A stretch of 17,790 nucleotides of DNA. Source: Candidatus Heimdallarchaeota archaeon (GTDB taxonomy: Archaea > Asgardarchaeota > Heimdallarchaeia > Heimdallarchaeales > Kariarchaeaceae). Below the pieces are notes generated by a model, which saw only the letters and a list, made by a program, of their open reading frames with translations, did no database searches and was not told the origin of the DNA. The stretch spans positions 1-17,790 of the forward strand of contig JAAFKL010000233.1 of assembly GCA_021399405.1 (NCBI GenBank), given 5' to 3'. Positions 1 through 6,837 of this stretch are shown one piece after another (within the stretch, counting starts at the first letter, position 1; each line of letters starts with the position of its first letter). The translations under genes and the position numbers were made by a program.

Positions 1-19
1 CGGATAGAAGAAACCACTA

Positions 20-50
20 GAATTGGATATTTGGGTATTTAAAGGGATAT
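20..50. repeat. Dispersed imperfect repeat, copy A
   Basis: This 31-base stretch matches 677-707 at 26 of 31 positions by eye, in the same orientation. Copy B lies about 70 bases upstream of the ATG of the minus-strand gene at 89-607. Copy A lies downstream of that gene and would be upstream of any minus-strand gene beyond the left edge. Read on the minus strand, copy A contains TTTAAATA, a possible TATA box. A shared promoter or operator element is an inference; both copies are AT-rich, so chance similarity is possible. Confidence 0.4.
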
Positions 51-88
51 AGTAGATTTATTCTTTTGAACATCTATTGAGTTGTTTC

Positions 89-607
89 TCAAAGGTCTCT
101 CCCATTTACATGAGTCCATAATCGTCTAATTCCAAAATAGTAAACAAATGTTGAAACCAAAATATAGAACAATGTTGTTGATAATTCAATACCATTTGCT
201 GGTTTTTCATTCAAAGTTTGTTGAGATGTTCCTATTCGCACAACCGCAAAACTTCCTATGAGCATAAAAAGGCTAAACATTCCGTAACTGAAAGTGTGGA
301 AAAAAGCCAACCTACGTCTCCTTGTCAACCAAATTTGCGTGTGGTCAACCCCATTTCTGAGTAATTTGTTATTTGAAACTCTTGCAGTTGCAGGGTATAC
401 GATTAGACTATAGACTGCATAATAAAAGAATAAATACAAAGGACTTATTCCTGCAGATATTTCAAAATAACTAGGGTCTGATCTAATTAGTATCAAATTG
501 AAAGACCAAATAACCAAAATTAGCACATAGACACTTGGTATCATTAACAAGCCTTGACTATATGGAAACAATCTTTCAAATTTATAGGATCTAGCTTGAT
601 CAGGCAT
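89..607 (-). CDS. Four-helix membrane protein of unknown function
   Basis: I do not recognise this protein. From the ATG at 607 it has 172 residues; an in-frame TTG at 619 would add four. Four hydrophobic segments are visible, at about residues 20-42, 52-71, 101-124 and 142-161, so it is probably an integral membrane protein with little soluble mass. The loop between helices 2 and 3 carries an arginine cluster (TRRRR), which by the positive-inside rule should be cytoplasmic. An AATTATAA box on the minus strand at about 636-643 lies some 30 bases before the ATG and supports that start with little or no leader. It may belong to the same minus-strand surface-protein neighbourhood as the beta-helix gene downstream in coordinates. 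No catalytic motif is visible. Confidence 0.6.
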   Translation of the reverse strand: MPDQARSYKFERLFPYSQGLLMIPSVYVLILVIWSFNLILIRSDPSYFEISAGISPLYLFFYYAVYSLIVYPATARVSNNKLLRNGVDHTQIWLTRRRRLAFFHTFSYGMFSLFMLIGSFAVVRIGTSQQTLNEKPANGIELSTTLFYILVSTFVYYFGIRRLWTHVNGRDL

Positions 608-676
608 CGATACTCTCAATTATGCTGGTAGTTACTTATAATTTATTCTAAAAGGATTTAGAAATGTAAACAGATG

Positions 677-707
677 GAATTAGATATTTGGATATTCAAA
701 TGGGTAT
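677..707. repeat. Dispersed imperfect repeat, copy B
   Basis: This is the partner of 20-50 (26 of 31 identical). It sits in the 141-base gap between two minus-strand genes, upstream of the TATA-like box of the four-helix membrane protein gene. It may be a shared cis-regulatory element or a chance AT-rich match. Confidence 0.4.
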
Positions 708-748
708 GAGTTTTCTATACCATAACTAATTATGTTCCACTTCGATGA

Positions 749-2776
749 TTAACCGGATCGCTTCTTCTTAAGAATTATAACATAAAGTGCTCCAAAAGGC
801 AGTAATGTCAAGTATAGAAATTGATGGTTGACAAATGAAGCACCCTCACTCGTTTTATCACTAGAAGTATGTATAATAGTCGAAGTAGCAATGGTTGAAG
901 AAGATGTTGGATCATCGAAATTATCAATATTATAACTACCAGTGGATATAACTGTAGATGTAAACCCTATCTCATCAATTGCTTCTATCCTTAACAAAAT
1001 TGCTGATCCTTCAAAAATTGCAGTGGTATCTAGCTCATAATTCAAGGTGTTTAAGCCGGATTCAAGAAAGGTCCAAGAAGTACCTGAATCTGATGAATAC
1101 GAAACGGAGTAGGTAATTGGATGATCAAAGGAATCATCAATTGCATTCCATGTTATCCCAACATTTCCAGTTAGATCTGATGTACCTCCATCATCAATCG
1201 TCATTGATAAACTAGACATATGATTTGGATTATCTTGAGGAGAAATATCTTGGTTGTTCGCAGAGCCAGAAATGAAATATGTTGGAGTATCTGACCAATC
1301 GTGGTAGTAATTGTAATGGATTAGATTTGCTGTACCTTGATCAATAATTTGAATCGTCTCTTGATGGAAGTCGTTTAGCGTAATAATATTATTATTTGCA
1401 TGTAAAGTAATTCCAGATTCTGTATTAGCATAAATAGTATTTCTGGTTATATAATGATTCTCACCACCCCACACTATAATTCCTGGGCCCTCCTTATGAT
1501 TAAAAATTTCATTGTTGGAGATGTTGTGATTATTTCCATCTATACCAATTCCTCCACCACTTTGACTACCGTATATAGTATTAGCATTAATAAAAGCAAA
1601 TGAAGTTGACTCACTCAACCCAATTCCCGAACCCTCAGTATTGAAAATCGTGTTATTTATGATACTATTTTTGATCCCTGACCATATTCTGATCCCAAGG
1701 CTAGTGATTGAGTCGTGGATTATATTATTTGATACATCATTCTCATTCCCATTTATTCCTAACCCCTCCCAATCATTGTTGTAAATGAGGTTATTTTTCA
1801 CTGTATTATTATTCCCATTTATAACCACTCCTTCATAGTTATTGTCATTTACAAAGTTGCTTATAATCTTAGTATTATTTCCATCTGGTGCAATCCCAGA
1901 TCCTTTATTGTTTGAAACAGTGTTCTTAATTATATTACTATTATTTCCATTCTGAGTAATACCGGATCCATTGTTGTTAGAAATAGTATTGTTGATTATT
2001 GTACTATTCATGGCAGTTATAGCAATACCGTTCTGACTGTTTTCATATACCAGGTTATGACTAACTGTAGTGTTTGAAATCAAATCTATAAAACTCGAAT
2101 GGATCTCGATTCCTCCAGTGTTGTTGAAGATAGAATTATTATGGACATTGTTGAAGACACCCTCATTCCATATAACAATTCCACCCTCTTGATTATTGGA
2201 GACTGAATTATTCCACAGATCATTGTAATCTGACATTTGCACTAGAATTCCTTGACGATTATTATTGTATATTTGATTGTGAGAAATATTTATATGATGA
2301 GCTTCCCAAAATTTGATCCCTGCACCAACTCCAGTAATAATATTATTACTAATTGTCCCATTTACGAGATTGGTAATCCAAATTCCATAGTCATTACTAT
2401 TTCGGCCATTGAGATAATTATTCCTAACACTAAAATGTGCTGTAGTCCCACTTACATGAATAAGATTACCTGATCCAGTTATGTTCCAACCCTCGATCCG
2501 ATAGGGGTCCTCAACTGTACCAGCACCGGGATATCCATTAAATCCTGCATTCCCAAAAATTGAAATAGGAGAGGTCTCATTATAATCAATCGATGTTGAT
2601 TGGACTAATCGATTTGAAAAATTAAGCTCTGACGTGTCTAATCCTGTAATATCCTGATTATTGATATCATTCAAAACAATGTTTGGGGAATTTACGTTTG
2701 TATTTGGTAAAAAGCCAATAAACGGAAGTATCAACAGTAGGTATAGATATGCAACAAGATGTTTTACTTTAATCAT
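749..2776 (-). CDS. Secreted right-handed beta-helix (NosD/PbH1-type) surface protein
   Basis: The protein has 675 residues. Residues 1-28 look like a signal peptide: K3/K5, a leucine-rich core, then polar sequence. From about residue 95 to 490 there is a long run of PbH1-type parallel beta-helix repeats of roughly 20-25 residues, rich in Asn and Gly, with recurrent NNxI and SGI steps. The run is capped by YNYYHDWSDTP and then SANNQD, a closing signature common in archaeal NosD-like surface proteins. Residues 520-615 form a beta-rich, Ig/FnIII-like domain. A Ser/Thr-rich stalk (about 620-645) leads to a C-terminal hydrophobic helix (652-669) and a KKKRSG tail, so the protein is probably exported and held at the cell surface. 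Beta-helices of this kind often bind or cleave polysaccharides, but I see no catalytic residues I can assign. It has its own upstream AT box and inverted repeat. Confidence 0.85.
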   Translation of the reverse strand: MIKVKHLVAYLYLLLILPFIGFLPNTNVNSPNIVLNDINNQDITGLDTSELNFSNRLVQSTSIDYNETSPISIFGNAGFNGYPGAGTVEDPYRIEGWNITGSGNLIHVSGTTAHFSVRNNYLNGRNSNDYGIWITNLVNGTISNNIITGVGAGIKFWEAHHINISHNQIYNNNRQGILVQMSDYNDLWNNSVSNNQEGGIVIWNEGVFNNVHNNSIFNNTGGIEIHSSFIDLISNTTVSHNLVYENSQNGIAITAMNSTIINNTISNNNGSGITQNGNNSNIIKNTVSNNKGSGIAPDGNNTKIISNFVNDNNYEGVVINGNNNTVKNNLIYNNDWEGLGINGNENDVSNNIIHDSITSLGIRIWSGIKNSIINNTIFNTEGSGIGLSESTSFAFINANTIYGSQSGGGIGIDGNNHNISNNEIFNHKEGPGIIVWGGENHYITRNTIYANTESGITLHANNNIITLNDFHQETIQIIDQGTANLIHYNYYHDWSDTPTYFISGSANNQDISPQDNPNHMSSLSMTIDDGGTSDLTGNVGITWNAIDDSFDHPITYSVSYSSDSGTSWTFLESGLNTLNYELDTTAIFEGSAILLRIEAIDEIGFTSTVISTGSYNIDNFDDPTSSSTIATSTIIHTSSDKTSEGASFVNHQFLYLTLLPFGALYVIILKKKRSG

Positions 2777-2815
2777 GAAAGAGTATTATTTTGATTATTT
2801 ATTAATAGTAAACCT

Positions 2816-2832
2816 GCGCTGGAAAGTAGCGC
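2816..2832. promoter_or_regulatory. Inverted repeat upstream of the beta-helix gene
   Basis: GCGCT (2816-2820) and AGCGC (2828-2832) form a perfect five-base inverted repeat around a seven-base spacer, in an otherwise AT-rich gap. It lies 40-56 bases upstream of the ATG at 2776, next to an AT-rich box (about 2797-2811) that could be the TATA element. The position, beside the TATA/BRE region, fits a regulator site. Function is inferred only. Confidence 0.4.
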
Positions 2833-2966
2833 GAGGAAAAAAATTTGCTATCAATCCTTCTAGTTTATAAAATCAATCGGTCGATCATTATTAGTGACAG
2901 ATCAAAAAATTTATTGCGTTTAGTGGCCGCTATGCGTAATTTATTAACGCTAAAGTTATGAAAAAA

Positions 2967-3581
2967 TCAATTTTCTTGAAAAAGTACCTTCAAAACGTCA
3001 AATTCAATTGTATCTAAGTAATGATCTAAGTATTTATCCATTAAGGCTATCTGAGTTCCTGCAGCTCTCCATTTAGCCAAATCCTCTTTAGATTCCCAAA
3101 TTGTAATTCTCGAAAACACCGTTTCACTTGTAGAACTTAAAAGAAAGAGTGTTTGTTTTGCCCCGAAATCTTTCAAATTTGTATGTTCGATGATTTCCCC
3201 ATATGCTCTAATATAATCTTCTTGAGTTCCGGCTTTGATGACGTATCTTGATATTGTACCATACAAACCACTCTCATCATCTGATAATTCGGATTTTTTA
3301 TTTAATAATACTTTATAGTAGTATATATCACCGTAGAAATCTAAATGATGATCAAGATACCTTTCTCGATCCTTGGATCTTAACCATGTTTGGAGGAATT
3401 CTTCATTATCCCAAATACTTATAGCGATATTAAATTTTGGTTTATTTTGCCCGACGATACTTTGAGGTACCCCATATTCCTTCATCTCCTTCCTCCGACG
3501 GGAATTTTCTTTTATGAGCTCAAAGTATGCAGCCTTTGAATCAGATTTAATTTGATAAAGGTTTACACTACAAAAGCTCAT
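2967..3581 (-). CDS. Tandem ABM-like (dimeric alpha-beta barrel) domain protein
   Basis: From the ATG at 3581 it has 204 residues. It appears to be an internal duplication of a ferredoxin-like alpha-beta barrel domain of the antibiotic biosynthesis monooxygenase (ABM) type: residues about 2-93 and 108-201 align with each other. The clearest matches are AISIWDNEEFLQTW against RITIWESKEDLAKW, and YLDHHLDFY against YLDHYLDTI, each followed by a strand ending in KVL. Such domains normally dimerise; a fused pair would form the barrel in one chain. Family members include heme-degrading and quinone-oxidising enzymes, but many have no known role, so no reaction is assigned. A TTG at 3617 would add 12 residues, but it overlaps the likely minus-strand TATA box (about 3622-3634), and the first beta strand begins right after the ATG, so I prefer the ATG. 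Confidence 0.65.
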   Translation of the reverse strand: MSFCSVNLYQIKSDSKAAYFELIKENSRRRKEMKEYGVPQSIVGQNKPKFNIAISIWDNEEFLQTWLRSKDRERYLDHHLDFYGDIYYYKVLLNKKSELSDDESGLYGTISRYVIKAGTQEDYIRAYGEIIEHTNLKDFGAKQTLFLLSSTSETVFSRITIWESKEDLAKWRAAGTQIALMDKYLDHYLDTIEFDVLKVLFQEN

Positions 3582-3689
3582 TCGACTAAATACAGCTACA
3601 TCTTGTCCAATAAACAATTTTATTAAATTATTTTTAATTGCACAATCAATTTTGTTCAGTAGTTAGAGTAATTTAATCTGATCCAACAT

Positions 3690-3701
3690 AATCGATCGAT
3701 T
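3690..3701. repeat. Perfect 12-base palindrome AATCGATCGATT
   Basis: This exact palindrome lies in the gap of about 270 bases between the ABM-like gene and the tRNA. Palindromes of this size can be regulator sites, but there is no second copy beside it; a weaker relative (ATCAATCGGTCGATC) lies near 2872-2886. The rest of the gap is AT-rich, and I see no open reading frame or other RNA gene in it. Confidence 0.25.
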
Positions 3702-3853
3702 GGAGATGCAAATTTCAATCCTATTATTTGCTATTCAAAATAAAATCGATGACTAAAACACTTAATTTAATAATTATATAATCTTAAATCAATTAATCAC
3801 AACTGCGATATAAGTCATAATATTATGGCAGAAAATCAACAAATGTGAGTACA

Positions 3854-3950
3854 GAGTCTGTAGTGAAGCTTGGTATCATGTTCCGTTTGGGGCCATCCCT
3901 TTGGATAGCAAAAATCGGAATGCTCGGGGGTTCAAATCCCTCCAGACTCA
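3854..3950 (+). tRNA. tRNA-Pro(UGG) with a 23-base intron
   Basis: The cloverleaf can be drawn fully. Acceptor GAGTCTG (3854-3860) pairs perfectly with CAGACTC (3943-3949), with discriminator A3950. TA occupies positions 8-9. D stem GTGA/TCAT closes with a G-T pair, and the D loop AGCTTGGTA includes GG18-19. Anticodon stem TTCCG (3881-3885) pairs with CGGAA (3916-3920). The T arm is GGGGG-TTCAAAT-CCCTC. After removal of 3892-3914 the anticodon loop is TTTGGGT, anticodon TGG (3888-3890), which reads CCN proline codons. The mature RNA is 74 bases; no CCA is encoded. CTTTTTCC follows directly and can act as the T-rich terminator. A TATA-like GATATAAG lies about 45 bases upstream. Confidence 0.93.
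3892..3914 (+). other. tRNA intron at position 37/38 (bulge-helix-bulge)
   Basis: The intron lies between G37 (3891) and T38 (3915). Its ends form a textbook bulge-helix-bulge: exon TTTG (3886-3889) pairs with intron CAAA (3909-3912), leaving three-base bulges GG|G at the 5' site and AA|T at the 3' site, each cut after its second base. Within the intron CCATCC and GGATAG form an imperfect inner stem. The tRNA splicing endonuclease is the expected enzyme. Confidence 0.9.
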
Positions 3951-4061
3951 CTTTTTCCTTTAATGATTGATGATATTAACTTTAAAATTAATCAATTTCA
4001 CCCACATAAACACATATAGACGAATTTCATATCACCGATAACATTTTTAAAACAATAGAAT

Positions 4062-4199
4062 TATAGTAATTTAACGTCAAGCGTGATGTGTTTCCTGTTG
4101 TAGAAGCTGTGAAAGGATACACAATGGGTGTATAGTAATTTAACGTCAAGCTTGATGTGTTTCCTGTTTTAGAAGCTGTGAAAGGATAAACAATGAGAA
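4062..4199. repeat. 69-base tandem duplication with TATA-like box and inverted repeat in each unit
   Basis: Two head-to-tail units start at 4062 and 4131. Over 4062-4126 versus 4131-4195 they differ at only three positions. Each unit begins with TATAGTAATTTAA, followed by an inverted repeat (ACGTCAAGCTTGATGT at 4143-4158 in unit 2, degraded by one change in unit 1), and ends with ACAATG or ATAAACAATG. In unit 1 the ATG (4124) runs into TAG after three codons; in unit 2 the ATG (4193) starts the 834-residue gene. The unit therefore looks like a duplicated promoter, operator and start region. With a TATA box at 4131-4139, transcription would begin near 4160, so the inverted repeat would lie between TATA and start site, a usual repressor position. 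Confidence 0.75.
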
Positions 4200-6697
4200 G
4201 TGATAAGATGGTCCACAAAACAAAACAAAGCCTAATGTTAATAATATTTCTGCTTTTCACCGTTTCACTCCTTCGGATTGTACCTGAAGCTACATTATCT
4301 GTTGAAAACAATGATCTTGAGCGAGATCCAGTTGAATTAATAACTGACACCCTCATTGATAGCGATGGTAATTATATAATCGCAGGACAGACTGTCAATA
4401 AGAATATTTATTTGGTTAAATACAATACAAATGGTGAAATAATATGGGAAAAATATATTGGGGGAAATAATTCAGATATAGTTGAATCAATATTATTAGA
4501 CTCAGACAACAATCTGATAGTAGTGGGAGAAACCCAATCTGATGATTTTCCAGTAACGGAAAATGCTTTTCAGTCAGAGTTTGGTGGAGTAGTTGATATA
4601 TTTGTGAGTAAAATTAGTCCTAAAGGGCAGGAATTATGGACTACCTTCATTGGGGGATCTGATAAAGATGGATTTCAACCTTACACGGATGGACTTATAG
4701 TAAGGAGTGATAATGTCTTAGTTATATGGGGCTGGACATGGTCTGATAATTTCCCGGTCACTTCAAATGCGATTCAAAAGACTTTCGCGGGTGGATCGAT
4801 TGATCCATTGTTAGGGATCCCTGCTGCATTTGGTGGAAATGCTGACGGATTTGTTGTCCAAATAAATCCTGATGGAGATATTGATTGGAGTACGTATTTA
4901 GGAGGGTATGGGCAAGAACACTTCAACACTGTTCGTTTTGACCATGAAAATAATCTTCTTGTTTTAGGGAGCTCAACTTCTGACGATTACCCAGTTCTTA
5001 ATGCAATTCAACCAAACAATGCGGGTGGTAGAGATCTTGTTATATCCAAATTCTCGAATACAGGTGAAATTATATGGAGTACTTTTCTAGGGGGCCCATT
5101 TGGGTATGAAGCAATTATTTCTATTGAAATTGATGACGATAACTATCTCTATCTTTCAGCATGGACAAAGGGTGGATTTCCAATGACGGATGGTGCTTTT
5201 CAAGCCGAGAAAGGGGGAAGTCGTGATAATATGTTAGCAAAAATCTCACCTGAAGGAAATTTAGAATGGTCAACCTATTTGGGGGGTATTTTTAGTGAAG
5301 GATACCCATCATACCTTTGGCAAAATGGAGCTGATTTTGATGATTTTGCCGACAACATGGGTGAGATGAGTCTTGATAGTAAAGGGAATTTGATTTTTGT
5401 TGGAATATCAGAATCCCCCGATTACCCTCTCAAAAATGAAATCCAAAATTCTAAATCCGGAATTTATGATATTGTGGTAAGTAAATTTGATAATGATGGG
5501 CAATTGATATTTAGCACATTTCTCGGCGGTAATTCAGAAGAGGATCAAGTGGATCTTTTCATTGATTCTCAAGATAATATCATTATCACAGGAAATACAT
5601 TCTCACAAGATTTCCCAGTAGAAAATGCAATACAGGGGACGAATGCAGGCAGACATGATACATTTATTACCAAGTTTAATCCAGCGGGTGAACTTCTATG
5701 GAGTACATATTTTGGGGCTGAAAATGATGAAACATTGGTTAACTCTGGAATTGATCAAAATGACAATATTATTCTTCTTGGAATTACAAATTCTGAAACA
5801 CTCTATACAACTGATAATTCGGTTTATAACAATCTGACCGACGGTTTTATCACTAAATTTGATAGTGATGGAAAGATTGTTTGGAGCAGTTATTTAGGGA
5901 GCACAGGGGTTGAAAAATTCAATCGATTTAGTCTAATCATTGATGCAAAGGGCAATTCATATGTCACAGGCACTTCCTCAACAGATTTAACCGGAATTGA
6001 TAAAGTAGTCGATTTAGCATATGCTTCAAGGATTGAATCAAATGGCGAAATCAGTTGGAATCAGAGAATTGGCACTTCCGCACCCAATAAGGATAATTTT
6101 CCTTTTGAATTTATTTTGGCTATATTGTCAGCTTTGACACTCGCATTATTCTTCTCAACTTCTTACTATATGAAAGGTAAACGAATTGAAAATTTACTAC
6201 TTAACGCAAATATGGAAAAAATACTTCAACCAGTGTTTAATTCTAACCCTTCAATCATTTACGTTTTCATTGCAAATAATTTTATTGAAGACGGAAATCT
6301 TGAGAAAGAGATTAAGGATGAAATCCCAAAAGAAATTTTTGATTTCAAATTCTTATTACATCCCGTTAAACTGTCAATATTGAAGATTCTTTACGAGAAT
6401 GTCTCTATAATATCAGCAGAATTAAGAACGCAACTGGGTATTTCTTGGAGTGAGTTAACTTCTCATTTGAAGAAACTAACACAGAAGAGATACATTATAG
6501 TAGAAATTAAATTTGTTGAAGGATCTCTGAAAAATGTTGTATCAATGGAACCACATGGAATTAAGGAATTTGAAAGATTGCAAAAAGCTCTTTTAGAATT
6601 TATAGACTCATCACCCCACATTAATCGATATTTGGATCAAATTGATCAAGATAAAAAACGATCGGTAAATGATGATCTGTATCCGCCTGATGAGTAA
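4193..6697 (+). CDS. Membrane-spanning regulator: outer SBBP-repeat sensor, one TM helix, cytoplasmic winged HTH
   Basis: The protein has 834 residues. Residues 7-29 form a signal peptide or first hydrophobic helix after a basic start. Residues 45-630 hold nine SBBP-type (bacterial beta-propeller) repeats, marked by WSTYLGG-like steps at about 85, 149, 232, 295, 359, 440, 503, 564 and 622, and by repeated SDDFPV-type motifs. A single transmembrane helix spans about 637-659, followed by basic KGKR. A linker (660-715) leads to a winged helix-turn-helix at about 716-805 of the ArsR/MarR-like PF13601 type: HPVKLSILKILYEN, then LRTQLGISWSELTSHLKKL as the recognition part, then the wing. The layout indicates a one-component regulator that senses outside and binds DNA inside. 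ATG at 4193 is used; ATG at 4208 would also keep the signal. T-rich sequence follows the gene. The ligand and target genes are unknown. Confidence 0.85.
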   Translation: MRSDKMVHKTKQSLMLIIFLLFTVSLLRIVPEATLSVENNDLERDPVELITDTLIDSDGNYIIAGQTVNKNIYLVKYNTNGEIIWEKYIGGNNSDIVESILLDSDNNLIVVGETQSDDFPVTENAFQSEFGGVVDIFVSKISPKGQELWTTFIGGSDKDGFQPYTDGLIVRSDNVLVIWGWTWSDNFPVTSNAIQKTFAGGSIDPLLGIPAAFGGNADGFVVQINPDGDIDWSTYLGGYGQEHFNTVRFDHENNLLVLGSSTSDDYPVLNAIQPNNAGGRDLVISKFSNTGEIIWSTFLGGPFGYEAIISIEIDDDNYLYLSAWTKGGFPMTDGAFQAEKGGSRDNMLAKISPEGNLEWSTYLGGIFSEGYPSYLWQNGADFDDFADNMGEMSLDSKGNLIFVGISESPDYPLKNEIQNSKSGIYDIVVSKFDNDGQLIFSTFLGGNSEEDQVDLFIDSQDNIIITGNTFSQDFPVENAIQGTNAGRHDTFITKFNPAGELLWSTYFGAENDETLVNSGIDQNDNIILLGITNSETLYTTDNSVYNNLTDGFITKFDSDGKIVWSSYLGSTGVEKFNRFSLIIDAKGNSYVTGTSSTDLTGIDKVVDLAYASRIESNGEISWNQRIGTSAPNKDNFPFEFILAILSALTLALFFSTSYYMKGKRIENLLLNANMEKILQPVFNSNPSIIYVFIANNFIEDGNLEKEIKDEIPKEIFDFKFLLHPVKLSILKILYENVSIISAELRTQLGISWSELTSHLKKLTQKRYIIVEIKFVEGSLKNVVSMEPHGIKEFERLQKALLEFIDSSPHINRYLDQIDQDKKRSVNDDLYPPDE

Positions 6698-6748
6698 AAT
6701 TTAGTAATTACATCTACGTTTTCAAAAGTAACTTATCTTATGGCTCTC

Positions 6749-6757
6749 TTTTTTTTT
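6749..6757 (+). terminator. T-run terminator after the membrane regulator gene
   Basis: Nine consecutive T residues occur about 50 bases after the stop codon. Archaeal RNA polymerase commonly terminates at T-runs without a strong hairpin, and no strong stem precedes this one. Confidence 0.55.
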
Positions 6758-6809
6758 AACCAAATGCAATAATTATACCCAAATGGAATAGAAAATTCAT
6801 GATGGAAAG

Positions 6810-6817
6810 ATAATTAT
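6810..6817 (+). promoter_or_regulatory. TATA-like box of the dehydrogenase gene
   Basis: ATAATTAT is centred about 25 bases before the ATG at 6838, so the transcript is probably leaderless. No Shine-Dalgarno motif precedes the ATG. Confidence 0.4.
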
Positions 6818-6837
6818 GATAAAATCAAATTTTCTTG

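Noticed and set aside
2252..2870. Plus-strand frames opposite the beta-helix gene
   Set aside because: They are antisense shadows of the Asn-rich repeats and signal peptide, low in complexity and without ribosome binding sites.
3845..3951. Alternative acceptor stem GTGAGT/ACTCAC for the tRNA
   Set aside because: It gives a mismatched seventh pair and no proper T8/A9 or D stem. The GAGTCTG/CAGACTC register gives a complete cloverleaf.
3964..4040. C/D box RNA candidate (TTGATGATAT resembles a C box)
   Set aside because: No CTGA D box follows at a suitable distance, and no internal box pair is seen.
4062..4199. CRISPR-like repeat
   Set aside because: There are only two copies, directly adjacent without spacers, and they include a gene start.
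3854..4199. tRNA-linked integration site for a mobile element
   Set aside because: No second copy of the tRNA 3' end and no integrase gene occur in the window.
4027..4356. Minus-strand frame with a 23-residue repeat (VYPFTAS...)
   Set aside because: It is the antisense reading of the 69-base DNA duplication (69 is divisible by 3) and of the start of the regulator gene; there is no promoter and the composition is not protein-like.
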